Notes: a model not told the origin generated them from the sequence alone. 64,000 bases of DNA from an uncultured Bacilli bacterium (GCA_934098525.1 CAKONZ010000002.1:62001-126000); one strand, 5' to 3'; shown: positions 7,946 to 17,645, counted from the first letter of the stretch. Numbers and translations are program-made.

Positions 7946-9094
7946 TTAACTATTTGCTATAGAATATCTTAAATTTCTTAAATACAATTCTAAAATATTT
8001 AATTTATCTATATCTTTATCAGTAACTAAATCTTTTTTTAAAACTATATTTTTTCCATCAAGTATTTCTATTCTACCAAGTACATCTCCCTTTTTTATAG
8101 GAAGATTCATATCATTTAATACTACTCTATAATCATATTTTTTATCCTTATCACTCTTCTTATTTACTAAAATAATATCATCTTTACTAAATAATTCAAT
8201 ATAATCTTTTTTACCTTTATTTACATTCACTCTTTGAATAACTTGATTCTTTTTAAATAAAATTTTCCCTTCATATTGATTAAAAATATAATCTAATAAA
8301 TCACTAGTCTCACTATTTCTTGTATTAGTATCACCATATCCTAAAGTAACTACTATTACTCTAAAATTATTTTTATTTATTGTAACAGCCATACACTTAC
8401 CAGCCTCATCAGTAGATCCTGTTTTTAATCCATCAACACCATCATAAAATCTAACTAATTTATTTGTATTTACTATCCATGATTCGTTATCAGTACCTTT
8501 TCTAATATAATCTTCATATACACTAGTAAAATTCAAAACATCCTCATACTCCAATAAATGTTTAGCAATAATTGCCATATCATAAGCACTAGAATAATGC
8601 CCTACTTCATCTAATCCTGTACAATTTTTAAAATAAGTATTTTTTAAGCCATACTCTTTAACCTTATTATTCATCTTCTTTACAAATGCTTCTTCTGTTC
8701 CTGATATTCTTTCTGCCATTGCCACCATTGCATCATTAGCAGATGCCAAAGTAATACCTTTAATTAAATCATTAATAGATATTTTTTCCCCTTCTTCAAG
8801 CCAAATCTGTGAACCTCCCATTTCCTTAGCATTTTTTGAAACAGTAATAACTTCATCCAAACTAATTACTTTATTCTCCAAACTTTCAAAAATAAGTATT
8901 AATCCCATCATCTTAGTAAGAGACGCTACCGAAGAAATTTCATTAGCATTTTTATTATATAAAATTTGCCCTGTAGAAACATCCATAGCAACAGCACTCT
9001 TAGCATTTTTAGTAACATCAGCCTCTAACTCTAAAGCAAAAACATTAAATGGACTTAACAAAATAATCAAAAAACAAATCAATAACTTTTTCAT
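7946..9094 (-). CDS. dacF: D-alanyl-D-alanine carboxypeptidase (penicillin-binding protein 5/6 type)
   Basis: A 382-residue DD-carboxypeptidase that trims D-Ala from peptidoglycan side chains outside the membrane. A signal peptide covers residues 1-20. The catalytic triad of motifs is complete: SLTK at 58-61, SAN at 118-120 and KTG at 224-226. A C-terminal beta domain (PBP5 C) follows at about 290-375; the extreme C-terminus carries a short amphipathic segment that could anchor it. It shows the organism has a wall. The VanY-like gene is divergent across a 100-bp gap. The gene symbol is by family similarity; dacA would be equally defensible. Confidence 0.9.
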   Translation of the reverse strand: MKKLLICFLIILLSPFNVFALELEADVTKNAKSAVAMDVSTGQILYNKNANEISSVASLTKMMGLILIFESLENKVISLDEVITVSKNAKEMGGSQIWLEEGEKISINDLIKGITLASANDAMVAMAERISGTEEAFVKKMNNKVKEYGLKNTYFKNCTGLDEVGHYSSAYDMAIIAKHLLEYEDVLNFTSVYEDYIRKGTDNESWIVNTNKLVRFYDGVDGLKTGSTDEAGKCMAVTINKNNFRVIVVTLGYGDTNTRNSETSDLLDYIFNQYEGKILFKKNQVIQRVNVNKGKKDYIELFSKDDIILVNKKSDKDKKYDYRVVLNDMNLPIKKGDVLGRIEILDGKNIVLKKDLVTDKDIDKLNILELYLRNLRYSIANS

Positions 9095-9194
9095 TTTACA
9101 CCTCTAATAAATTAAATGTTAACTAAGATTTTTTATACTAAATTTTATTTAAAATAATATTATTTAGTGATATTATATTTTTAGGAGAATCAAA

Positions 9195-10145
9195 ATGAAA
9201 AAGAAAAACAAAAAAGAAAATAATTTATTGAATAATATCATATTTTTAATATGTATATGTTTTATAGGAATAGGAGTATATTATTTGAAAGTACCATTAA
9301 AAAATAAAATTAAAAACATTGAAAACAAAACCGAAGAAAAAAATAATCAAAATAGTAAAAATAATAATAATCAAAATAACAACAGTGATCAAAAAGAAGA
9401 TAAAAGTTATGAGATTTATAAAAAAATACCTGGTTTTAAATTAAAAAACTTAGATAGATATATAGAATATCATAATAACAAACCAGATCTATCATATGAC
9501 CAAGTTGTAACATATGTAAATATAGGCTTAGATCATGATTTCTATTCCTACATAAGTGAAACTGACACTACTTATGGTGTAAACTTATTAGTAAATAAAT
9601 TTTTAAAATTACCGGATAATTATGAACCAGATGATCTAGAAGAAATCAATAAAGAATACTTTATAAATGGCAATCTATATGTTAGAAAATTAAGAAAAGA
9701 AGCTAAAGAAGCATTTGAAAAGCTGTCAAAAGCTTCAATTGAAGAAGGATATCCCGTATATGGTCAATCAGCATATAGACCATATTCAATGCAAGTAAAT
9801 TTATACAACAATGCATTAAACACAATGACAAAAGAACAAGCTGATGATGACACAGCAAGACCAGGACACTCAGAACATCAAACCGGACTAACCATAGATG
9901 TCTCATCAAATAAATATGGTAACATGTTAAATTTTGAAAACACTGATTCATTCCAATGGATGCAAGATAATGCTTACAAATATGGTTTTATATTAAGATA
10001 CACAAAAAATGAAACCAACATTCATGGTTTCATGTATGAATCATGGCATTATAGGTATGTTGGAGTAAAAGTTGCTACAGACATGCATAATAATTATCCT
10101 ACTCTTACATATGATGAATACTATTACAAATTCATAGAAAAATAG
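9195..10145 (+). CDS. VanY/LdcB-like peptidoglycan carboxypeptidase (M15B)
   Basis: A 316-residue zinc peptidase anchored by an N-terminal helix (about residues 13-32) followed by an Asn/Lys/Glu-rich low-complexity linker (40-72). The M15B catalytic domain shows GQSAYRPYSMQ near 190-200, zinc ligands H228 and D235 in GHSEHQTGLTIDV, and E282 with H285 in YESWHYRYVG. Such enzymes remove D-Ala (or the residue before it) from wall stem peptides. AGGAG lies 6 bases before the ATG. It is divergent from dacF, an apt pairing as both act on stem peptides, and ends in a terminator shared with dnaE. Confidence 0.9.
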   Translation: MKKKNKKENNLLNNIIFLICICFIGIGVYYLKVPLKNKIKNIENKTEEKNNQNSKNNNNQNNNSDQKEDKSYEIYKKIPGFKLKNLDRYIEYHNNKPDLSYDQVVTYVNIGLDHDFYSYISETDTTYGVNLLVNKFLKLPDNYEPDDLEEINKEYFINGNLYVRKLRKEAKEAFEKLSKASIEEGYPVYGQSAYRPYSMQVNLYNNALNTMTKEQADDDTARPGHSEHQTGLTIDVSSNKYGNMLNFENTDSFQWMQDNAYKYGFILRYTKNETNIHGFMYESWHYRYVGVKVATDMHNNYPTLTYDEYYYKFIEK

Positions 10146-10175
10146 TTCAAATCAAATTGAACTATTTTTATTTTT
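10141..10175. terminator. Bidirectional terminator between VanY-like gene and dnaE
   Basis: AATAGTTCAA (10141-10150) and TTGAACTATT (10157-10166) form a 10-bp stem with a 6-base loop. T-rich tracts follow on the plus strand and A-rich precede, so it serves both converging genes. Both stop codons lie in or beside the stem. Confidence 0.85.
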
Positions 10176-13083
10176 CAATCAAAGTACAAACAACTTGATA
10201 ATCATTAAACCTTTTCTCTACTTTTCCTGTCACTTTAATAATATCATTTTTATTTATATTTTTATTATTACTATATAAATTAGGAAATAAAGTTAAACTT
10301 ATACTTCCAGTATTATCACTACCTTCAATAAAACACATTAATTCATTTTTCTTAGTAATAATTTCCCTTTTCTTATCAACATTTAATATTAAATTAACAA
10401 CTTTACCTAATTTATTTTTTAAATCAGAAACATCAGAAATAGAAGGATTATTCAACTTAAACTTTTCAGTCTTATGAGATGTAAGATAAAAACCAAATAG
10501 AGATTTCTCATGTTCTAAAATATCATCAATATTCAATTCATCATAATAAACAATTTCTGGTTTAGGTAAACTATTATCATTTAAATCATATACCAAATCA
10601 ACATAATTAATAATTTCATCTAAATTATTAATTAAAGTATTTATATTATAAAAGCAATCCAAACAATGAGAATATATCAATGATTCAATTACTTTTCTAT
10701 TATTAGTTTTTTCATATGTTTTAATTAAAAAATCATATATATCAGTATAACCATCTCCTCTTTTATCAACTATATAATTTGCTATAATACTACCAACATT
10801 TCTTATTGATGAAAGAGGAAATAAAATACCTTCCTTTTTAACCTCAAACTTTGAACTACTACTATAATTAATAGAAGGAGGTAATACTTTCAAACCAAGT
10901 TTTTTAACACATTTTAAATACTGTTCAGTTTTAACTTCACTACCAATTACTCCCATAAGTAAATTACTATAAAAATACTTAGGATAGTAATACTTCAAAT
11001 AAGCCATTTTATAAGCAATAATTGAATAACAAACTGAATGACTTTTATTAAAACCATAATTAGCAAACTTTAAAATTAAATCATATACTTTTTTGGAAAC
11101 ATTACTACTATAACCATTATCAATAGCTTTTCTAATAAACTTATCTTCTTCTTGTTTTAAAATACTAAGCTTTTTCTTACTCATAGCTCTTCTTAATATA
11201 TCAGCTTCTCCTAAAGTATAATTAGCAAGTCTTTGAGCAATTAACATAATTTGTTCCTGATAAACAATTATTCCATATGTACTCTCTAAAATATCCTTTA
11301 AAGAATCATCTATATAATCTATTTTTTCCATACCACTCTTACGTTTTATATAAAGCGGAATATTCTCAGCAGGTCCAGGTCTATATAAAGCAATAGCAGC
11401 ACATATATCATCAAAAGACTGAGGATTAAGATCTACCAAAAACTTTTTCATTCCCTCACTTTCAAATTGAAAAATACCAACTGTATCTCCCTCTCTAAAT
11501 ATCTTAAGTGTATTAACATCATTTAAAGGAATATTATTAAAAGTAATCTTCTTTCCTTCACCTATTTCTATATCATCCAATATATTCTTAATAATAGATA
11601 AATTCTTTATACCTAAAAAATCCATCTTTATAAGACCAATATCCTCTAAATACTCCATAGTATATTCTGTAAGCATTATTCCATCACTACTCTTAATAAC
11701 AGGTACAACCTCATTAAGAGGTACTCTACTAATAACAATACCCGCTGCATGAATACTAGTATGTCTTTTATTATTCTCTATTAATAAAACAATATTATAT
11801 AAAAGTTTTAACTTTTCTGAAGAATTAATTAATGAATTAATATCTTTATCCCTTAATTTCAAATCTTTCAAACTATCTTTAAAACCAATTCTTTTACAAA
11901 TATAATCAATATCTCTAGAATCAATATTTAAAACTCTTCCAACATCCCTAACAGCTTGTTTAGCACCAAGAGTTCCAAAAGTAATTATTCCAGCAGTTTT
12001 ATCATTTCCATACTTTTCTCTAACATAATCAATAACCTTATCACGATCAACATCTGGAAAATCAGTATCTATATCCGGCATAGTAATACGTTCAGGATTT
12101 AAAAATCTCTCAAACAATAAATCATATTTTATTGGATCAACATCAGTAATTCCCAATGAATAAGAAACCAAAGACCCTGCTGCAGAACCTCTTCCAGGCC
12201 CTACTAAAATACCATTCTTCTTAGCGTATTTTATATAATCATAAACAACTAAAAAATAATCTTCAAAATGCATTTTAATTATAATATCAAGTTCATAATT
12301 TAATCTTTTTTGATACACTTCATCAACATTACCATTTAATCTTCTTGATAAACCTTTATTACTTAAATTTATCAAATATTCCTTAGAATCAACAACATCA
12401 TATTTTGGCATATATAAATTCTTTTCAAAAGAAATATTACACATATCTGCTAACTTCAAAGTATTATTTAAAGTATCTATTCCAACAAAATTAACTATCT
12501 CATTATAATCATATAAATAATTATCTTGATAAATAAAATCCAACCCATCACTTATAGTTTTACCATCTCTAATCATAAATAAATAAGGTAAATATTTATA
12601 CTCATATTTTTCCAAATACAAAGTTTTCTTTAAAAACACTACATCTTTAGTAAACTCTAAAGCCTTATATTCTTCATTTTTATTACAAACCCCTATAAAT
12701 ATATCATTATATACATCTTTATACTTATAATATAAATCACAAGTAACAACACATAAAATATCTTCATTATACAATCTCAAAACATCAAAAGATAATTCTT
12801 TATTATTTTTAAGACACTCTATTTTTATTAAATTTTTATAACCATTTTCATTTTTTGCATACAATAATAAAACATCATCATCTAATTTTACTTCAAGTCC
12901 TACAATAAGTTTTAAAGAAGCATTAGTAAATTTTTTATAAGCCTCCATAACATAAAACAAATTATCATCTACTATTGCACAAGAAGAAATATTATATTTT
13001 TTTAAATAAGTAATTAAATTATCTATTTTAATCATACTAGATAATAAACTATAATCAGTTTTAACATAAAGTGCACTATACAT
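10168..13083 (-). CDS. dnaE: DNA polymerase III subunit alpha (DnaE)
   Basis: A replicative polymerase of 971 residues, short compared with the roughly 1100 of Bacillus DnaE. Domain order: PHP (1-200), palm/fingers with GPGRGSAAGSLVSY near 295 and the catalytic PDIDTDFPDVDRD near 345, a helix-hairpin-helix region around 760-790, and a C-terminal OB fold. The PHP ligands are lost: the first motif reads YVKTDYSLL where HxH would be, and DDN replaces DDH, so no PHP nuclease activity is expected. The ending is in the shared terminator. PolC is not in this window. Confidence 0.95.
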   Translation of the reverse strand: MYSALYVKTDYSLLSSMIKIDNLITYLKKYNISSCAIVDDNLFYVMEAYKKFTNASLKLIVGLEVKLDDDVLLLYAKNENGYKNLIKIECLKNNKELSFDVLRLYNEDILCVVTCDLYYKYKDVYNDIFIGVCNKNEEYKALEFTKDVVFLKKTLYLEKYEYKYLPYLFMIRDGKTISDGLDFIYQDNYLYDYNEIVNFVGIDTLNNTLKLADMCNISFEKNLYMPKYDVVDSKEYLINLSNKGLSRRLNGNVDEVYQKRLNYELDIIIKMHFEDYFLVVYDYIKYAKKNGILVGPGRGSAAGSLVSYSLGITDVDPIKYDLLFERFLNPERITMPDIDTDFPDVDRDKVIDYVREKYGNDKTAGIITFGTLGAKQAVRDVGRVLNIDSRDIDYICKRIGFKDSLKDLKLRDKDINSLINSSEKLKLLYNIVLLIENNKRHTSIHAAGIVISRVPLNEVVPVIKSSDGIMLTEYTMEYLEDIGLIKMDFLGIKNLSIIKNILDDIEIGEGKKITFNNIPLNDVNTLKIFREGDTVGIFQFESEGMKKFLVDLNPQSFDDICAAIALYRPGPAENIPLYIKRKSGMEKIDYIDDSLKDILESTYGIIVYQEQIMLIAQRLANYTLGEADILRRAMSKKKLSILKQEEDKFIRKAIDNGYSSNVSKKVYDLILKFANYGFNKSHSVCYSIIAYKMAYLKYYYPKYFYSNLLMGVIGSEVKTEQYLKCVKKLGLKVLPPSINYSSSSKFEVKKEGILFPLSSIRNVGSIIANYIVDKRGDGYTDIYDFLIKTYEKTNNRKVIESLIYSHCLDCFYNINTLINNLDEIINYVDLVYDLNDNSLPKPEIVYYDELNIDDILEHEKSLFGFYLTSHKTEKFKLNNPSISDVSDLKNKLGKVVNLILNVDKKREIITKKNELMCFIEGSDNTGSISLTLFPNLYSNNKNINKNDIIKVTGKVEKRFNDYQVVCTLIEK

Positions 13084-13202
13084 AAATATCTCTCCTTTAT
13101 ATTCATTTTAACATATAAAACAAGAAACAAAAACAAAAAATATTGACTAAATTATTTTTTTATGTTAAAGTTATAATGCTTATTTAAAAAGGAGGAAGAA
13201 AC

Positions 13203-13373
13203 ATGGCAAAGAATTCATCAAATAGAAAACCTAATGTTAAAAATATAAGACCAAACTGCTTAAAAGCTACAAAGAAAAAACAAGGATTAAATTTACAAGT
13301 AGTTACTTTAGATAACGGACAAAAAGTTAGACTTACTGCTAAAGAAATAAGAACATTAGAAAAAGCTAACTAA
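13203..13373 (+). CDS. rpmB: Ribosomal protein bL28, divergent
   Basis: A 56-residue basic protein with a strong AAGGAGG Shine-Dalgarno site and TATAAT at 13172-13177. It aligns without gaps to bL28 in the middle: RKP near residue 8, NLQVVTLDNGQKVRLTAKEI matching the family's NLQKVRI..NGK.KKV.VSARAL, and a Lys-rich end. The usual N-terminal Cys-x-x-(T)GK segment is altered (NSSNRKP), so it is a Cys-less form with one stray Cys. It is a single-gene unit closed by its own terminator. A standalone short basic protein of other function is less likely. Confidence 0.75.
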   Translation: MAKNSSNRKPNVKNIRPNCLKATKKKQGLNLQVVTLDNGQKVRLTAKEIRTLEKAN

Positions 13374-13374
13374 T

Positions 13375-13399
13375 AAGACAAAAAATTGTCTTTTTTTTT
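13375..13399 (+). terminator. Intrinsic terminator of rpmB
   Basis: AAGACAA / TTGTCTT with a 4-base loop (13375-13392) followed by eight or more T residues, directly after the stop codon. Confidence 0.85.
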
Positions 13400-13414
13400 A
13401 CAAAAAATAAAAGT

Positions 13415-13450
13415 AAAAGAAGTACATCACTAAATTGATGTACTTCTTTT
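13415..13450. terminator. Terminator of ileS, built partly from its last codons
   Basis: A perfect 15-bp stem AAAAGAAGTACATCA / TGATGTACTTCTTTT with loop CTAAAT. On the minus strand the final codons (KRSTSI) form the first arm and the stop codon is in the loop. It may also catch plus-strand read-through from rpmB. Confidence 0.85.
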
Positions 13451-16400
13451 TTCTATATCTAAATAAACCTTTATATCATTTAATTCATATTCATCATTTA
13501 AAGACTCATTTTTAATGATATCAATAGTCAAAGTTTCATCTTTAATATAATCATTAAATTCCTTTAAAACTTCCTCAAAATATGAATCACCATTATAATA
13601 AATATTAATTCTATCTTCAATATCAAAGTCTTTTTCTTTACGCATATTTTGAATCTTAGAAACTAATTCTCTAGCAATTCCCTCTTTAATCAAATCTTCA
13701 GTTAAAGTAGTATTTAAAATAATAAAATTATTATTTTCCATAGCTACATCAAAACCATCTTTTGAATCTATTCTAATATCAATCAAATTAGAATCAACTA
13801 AAATACCATCAAAATCAAGTGTTTTACCATTTCTTAAAAGATTTATATCTTCATCACTTAAACCACTTAAATAATTAGTAAAATCTTTCATCTTAGCACC
13901 TATTACCTTACCTGCTTCCTTAAAATTAGGTCTTATAGAAAAATTCATATACTTTGACAAATCATTTTCAAATATAATATTCTTAACATTCAACTCTTCT
14001 TTAATTAAATCAGATAAATCTCCTAAAACAGCCTTATTCTTACCATCAAGAATAACTTCACTAATAGGTTGTCTAACCTTAATCTTCTCTTCTTCTCTAG
14101 CATTTCTACCTAAAGAAATTAACTCTCTTACTAAATCCATCTTCTTTTCAATCTTTTCATCAATTAAGCTCTCATCATATTTTGGAAAATCACTTAAATG
14201 AACAGACTTTTCATCAGTTAAATCTCTATAAATTTCTTCAGAAATAAATGGTGTAATTGGCGCTATTAATTGAGACAATCCCTTTAAAACTTCATAAGTA
14301 GTTTGATAAACACTCATCTTAGAATTATCTAAAACACTACCCCAGAATCTTTTTCTATTTCTTCTAATATACCAATTTGATAAATCTTCAGAAACAAACT
14401 CAGTAACTAATTTAGTAACCTTATTTAAATCATACTCTTCATATGCAGATTCAACATTTTTAACCAATTTATTATATTTAGAAATCAACCATTTATCAAT
14501 TTCCTCTAAGTCATTATAACTAACCTTAAAATTACGAGGATCAATATTATCAATATTAGCGTACATTTGGAAGAAAGTATAAGTATTTTTCAAAGGATTC
14601 ATAAACTTAGAATGAACTTCCTTTATACCATCCATATCAAACTTAATCTGAGTCCATGTTGGAGATAAATATGCTATATAAAATCTAGTTTCATCAGCAC
14701 CATATTTTTTTATAGTAGTAAATGGTTCAACTATATTTCCTTTAGATTTACTCATCTTTTTACCAAATTTATCTAACAATAAATCATTTACTAAAACATT
14801 CTTATAAGGACTAACTCCCTTAACAAAAGTAGAAATAGCAATCAAAGAATAAAACCAACCACGTGTTTGATCAATTCCTTCTGCTATAAAATCAGCTGGA
14901 AATTGTTTTTCAAAAAAGTCAACATTTTCAAAAGGATAATGATATTGAGCAAAAGGCATAGATCCAGAATCAAACCAACAATCTATAACATCCTTAGTTC
15001 TAGTCATCTTGCCACCACAACAAGGACATTTTAAATGAACATCATCAACATATGGTCTATGTAAATCTATACTCTCATCTATCTTTTCAATAGCCTTCTC
15101 TACTAATTCTTTACGAGAACCAATCATTTCTTGATGACCACAACTACAAATCCATAATGGAAGAGGTGTACCCCAATATCTATTACGAGAAATAGCCCAA
15201 TCATTTAAATTTTCTAACCAATTACCAAATCTCTTTTCTCCTACATAAGAAGGATACCAATTTACAGTCTTATTAGCAGCAATAATCTTATCTTTATATG
15301 CTGTTACCTTTAAATAATAACTAGGTTTAGAATAATATAAAAGTGGTGTCTCACATCTCCAACAATGAGGATAATTATGAGTCATTCTTTGTTTTCTAAA
15401 TAATTTATCATTTTCTTTCAAATATTTAATAACCTCTAAATCAGCATCAAATACTCTAAGACCTTTCCATAATCCATCAGTATAACATCCATCTTCCCCA
15501 ACTGGATTTAAATATGGTAAATTATATTTTTTACCTACTAAACTATCATCCTCACCAAAAGCAGGTGCTAAATGTACTACACCAGTACCATCTTCCATAG
15601 TAACATAACTATCACATGTAACATAAAAAGCCTTTTTATCAACAGTTAAACTAGGTATTAATTGTTCATATTCTGTATATTCTAAATCTTTTCCCTTATA
15701 TGTTTCAAGTACTTCAAATTCATCTCCTAAAACTTTATTAGCAAGTTTCTTAGCCAAAATAAACTTATGTCCTTTTGATAAAACCTTAACATAATCCTCA
15801 TCAGGATTAACACATAAAGCCACATTGGCAATCAATGTCCAAGGAGTAGTAGTCCATACTAAGAAGTAACAATCATCCTCATCCTTTTTCTTCATAGTAA
15901 CAATTACAGTATCAACTGCAACTTCTTTATAACCTTGAGCTACTTCATGAGAAGCAAGTCCTGTTCCACATCTAGTACAAAAAGGAAGTATCTTGTGTCC
16001 TTCATAGAACAAACCTTCATCAAAATATTTCTTTAAAATCCACCATTCAGTTTCAATATAATTATTATCATAAGTAACATATGGATGCTCTAAATCTACA
16101 AATTGTCCCATCTTAGTAGTTAAATCACTAAAAGCTTTTTCATTCTTCCATACATTTTCACGACATTTTTGATTAAAAGGACCAACTCCATATTTTTCAA
16201 TATCTGTTTTTGATTTAAATCCCAATTCTTTTTCAACAGCAAGCTCAACTGGTAAACCATGTGTATCCCAACCAACTTTACGATAAACTTTATAACCCTT
16301 CATTGCTTTATACTTACAAAATGAATCTTTTATAAACTTACCAACCATATGATGTAAACCAGGAAATCCATTAGCAGTAGCAGGACCATCATAAAAAACA

Positions 16401-16513
16401 AAATACTTACTTCTTTCATTAATTGAAGAATTTAAAACATCTATCTTTTTCCAATACTCTGAGATAGACTCTTCAACTACATCAACACTATCTTTTCTTA
16501 ATTCTTTAAACAT
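13430..16513 (-). CDS. ileS: Isoleucyl-tRNA synthetase
   Basis: A 1027-residue class Ia synthetase that charges tRNA-Ile. Near the N-terminus PATANGFPGLHHMVG holds the HIGH-type motif, the editing (CP1) domain includes TWTTTPWTL-like YFLVWTTTPWTLIANVAL, and GKKMSKSKGN is the KMSKS loop near residue 600. An anticodon-binding domain and C-terminal extension follow; FDIEDRINIYY and the length fit the eukaryote-like/mupirocin-tolerant IleS2 form rather than the 920-residue Bacillus type with a C-terminal zinc site (assignment of subtype is inference). The gene is preceded by a T-box leader. Confidence 0.96.
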   Translation of the reverse strand: MFKELRKDSVDVVEESISEYWKKIDVLNSSINERSKYFVFYDGPATANGFPGLHHMVGKFIKDSFCKYKAMKGYKVYRKVGWDTHGLPVELAVEKELGFKSKTDIEKYGVGPFNQKCRENVWKNEKAFSDLTTKMGQFVDLEHPYVTYDNNYIETEWWILKKYFDEGLFYEGHKILPFCTRCGTGLASHEVAQGYKEVAVDTVIVTMKKKDEDDCYFLVWTTTPWTLIANVALCVNPDEDYVKVLSKGHKFILAKKLANKVLGDEFEVLETYKGKDLEYTEYEQLIPSLTVDKKAFYVTCDSYVTMEDGTGVVHLAPAFGEDDSLVGKKYNLPYLNPVGEDGCYTDGLWKGLRVFDADLEVIKYLKENDKLFRKQRMTHNYPHCWRCETPLLYYSKPSYYLKVTAYKDKIIAANKTVNWYPSYVGEKRFGNWLENLNDWAISRNRYWGTPLPLWICSCGHQEMIGSRKELVEKAIEKIDESIDLHRPYVDDVHLKCPCCGGKMTRTKDVIDCWFDSGSMPFAQYHYPFENVDFFEKQFPADFIAEGIDQTRGWFYSLIAISTFVKGVSPYKNVLVNDLLLDKFGKKMSKSKGNIVEPFTTIKKYGADETRFYIAYLSPTWTQIKFDMDGIKEVHSKFMNPLKNTYTFFQMYANIDNIDPRNFKVSYNDLEEIDKWLISKYNKLVKNVESAYEEYDLNKVTKLVTEFVSEDLSNWYIRRNRKRFWGSVLDNSKMSVYQTTYEVLKGLSQLIAPITPFISEEIYRDLTDEKSVHLSDFPKYDESLIDEKIEKKMDLVRELISLGRNAREEEKIKVRQPISEVILDGKNKAVLGDLSDLIKEELNVKNIIFENDLSKYMNFSIRPNFKEAGKVIGAKMKDFTNYLSGLSDEDINLLRNGKTLDFDGILVDSNLIDIRIDSKDGFDVAMENNNFIILNTTLTEDLIKEGIARELVSKIQNMRKEKDFDIEDRINIYYNGDSYFEEVLKEFNDYIKDETLTIDIIKNESLNDEYELNDIKVYLDIEKRSTSI

Positions 16514-16529
16514 ATTTCCCTCCTAAAAT

Positions 16530-16735
16530 AAAAAATCCTTATAACTTAAGGACGATTTACCGTGGTACCACCTTAATTCATAAAGACTTATGCACTTAAT
16601 AAACTATAACGCGTAACCGTTTTATCTTCATAAAAAGCATCAGAAGTGATCTAAAATAAACTATTAATATTGGCTTTCACCTAACCCAACTCTCTAAAAT
16701 TAAATCATCTATTTCCGTCTTCATCATTTGCAATA
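16530..16735 (-). ncRNA. T-box leader controlling ileS
   Basis: The minus-strand leader contains the diagnostic T-box sequence GGTGGTACCACGG (16560-16572), which pairs with the NCCA end of uncharged tRNA, followed by a terminator stem TCCTTA/TAAGGA with a T-run (16529-16551). Further 5' lie an AGTTGGGTTAGGTGAAAGCC segment and TTTTAGATCACTTCTGATG, in which ATC (16648-16650) sits where the specifier triplet is expected, matching isoleucine. Uncharged tRNA-Ile should stabilise the antiterminator and allow ileS transcription. Confidence 0.92.
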
Positions 16736-16742
16736 CGATTGT

Positions 16743-16771
16743 ATAATAACATAATCAAAAAACAAATTCAA
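16743..16771 (-). promoter_or_regulatory. Promoter of the ileS T-box transcript
   Basis: On the minus strand TTGAAT (16766-16771) and TATTAT (16743-16748) are 17 bp apart and the -10 is preceded by TG with one base between, an extended -10. The predicted start near 16736 fits the length of the T-box leader. Confidence 0.7.
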
Positions 16772-16776
16772 GTTTT

Positions 16777-17199
16777 TTATAAAATTTCTATATCATCTAA
16801 CATATCTAACTGTTCAATCAAAGTATTTCTAAGTTTTTTCTTATAAATATGTATATTTTTACTCAATTCTTCTTTTTCTTTTTCTAATTGATTAGCCTTT
16901 AATAAAGCATCATTTAATATCTTACTAGCATCATCTTTAGCTTCTTTAATAATAAGATCAGCCTCTCTTCTTGCATTATCTCTAATTTGTTGATTAGCTA
17001 TATCAGCTTGACGCTTAACTTCATAAAAAGAATTTTCTAGCCTTTTATATTTTGAAACTTCACTACGTAACATATTCAATTCATTAGACTGTTCTCTAAT
17101 AATAGTTACATTCTCTTCAGTTTTTTTAATAACATAATCAACAAAATCATTAACTTCTTTCTTATCATACCCTAAAGAAGAAGGACTGAAATTATCCAT
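16777..17199 (-). CDS. divIVA: DivIVA domain protein
   Basis: A 140-residue coiled-coil protein of the DivIVA/GpsB family, which marks membrane curvature at poles and septa. The conserved N-terminal membrane-binding segment reads NFSPSSLGYDKKEVNDFVDY, followed by heptad-rich coiled coil to about residue 130, interrupted near 75. I chose the ATG at 17199 because GGGAAG lies eight bases upstream; a GTG nine bases earlier overlaps that site. It follows sepF by 27 bp, the same order as in the sepF-ylmG-ylmH-divIVA-ileS cluster of Bacillus, with the middle genes absent. Confidence 0.9.
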   Translation of the reverse strand: MDNFSPSSLGYDKKEVNDFVDYVIKKTEENVTIIREQSNELNMLRSEVSKYKRLENSFYEVKRQADIANQQIRDNARREADLIIKEAKDDASKILNDALLKANQLEKEKEELSKNIHIYKKKLRNTLIEQLDMLDDIEIL

Positions 17200-17226
17200 A
17201 GCTAACACTTCCCTTTATATTAATTA

Positions 17227-17634
17227 TTACCACTCATATTCATCAGGTTCTTTTTTTCCACCCTTAACTTGTTTTTCTTCAGAAGACATTTTGCCCTCTA
17301 CACCTATATTATTAGGAGTACATAAAAATATACCATTTCCTAACTTTTGTAAATCTCCTCCAATAGCGTATAAAGTTCCACTTAAAAAATCCACTATTCT
17401 TTTAGCTTGATCAGGAGTAACCCTTTTCATATTAACTACAACTGCTTTTCTTTCCTTTAAACAATCCGCTATTGTTTGAGACTCTGAGTAAGCACGTGGT
17501 TCAATTAAAACCATCTTACTTCCTTGATTCATATCTTTAAAACCTTCTTTAACATTATAATACTCATCACTTCCTGAAGTACTCTCTTCTACTTCATTTT
17601 CTCCAATTAATCTTTTTAACTTATCAAATGCCAT
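17227..17634 (-). CDS. sepF: Cell division protein SepF
   Basis: A 135-residue SepF, which forms rings that align FtsZ bundles at the septum. The N-terminal membrane-binding helix starts with [11 protein letters not shown], an acidic linker follows, and the conserved C-terminal domain (about 40-115) shows [40 protein letters not shown] and a [15 protein letters not shown] end. Its place directly before divIVA and ileS matches the conserved Firmicutes division cluster. Confidence 0.95.
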   Translation of the reverse strand: MAFDKLKRLIGENEVEESTSGSDEYYNVKEGFKDMNQGSKMVLIEPRAYSESQTIADCLKERKAVVVNMKRVTPDQAKRIVDFLSGTLYAIGGDLQKLGNGIFLCTPNNIGVEGKMSSEEKQVKGGKKEPDEYEW

Positions 17635-17645
17635 AAATTTTCCTC

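Noticed and set aside
13143..13177. TTGACT paired with TATAAT as rpmB promoter
   Set aside because: The spacer is 23 bp, too long for a sigma-A promoter; only the TATAAT element is credible.
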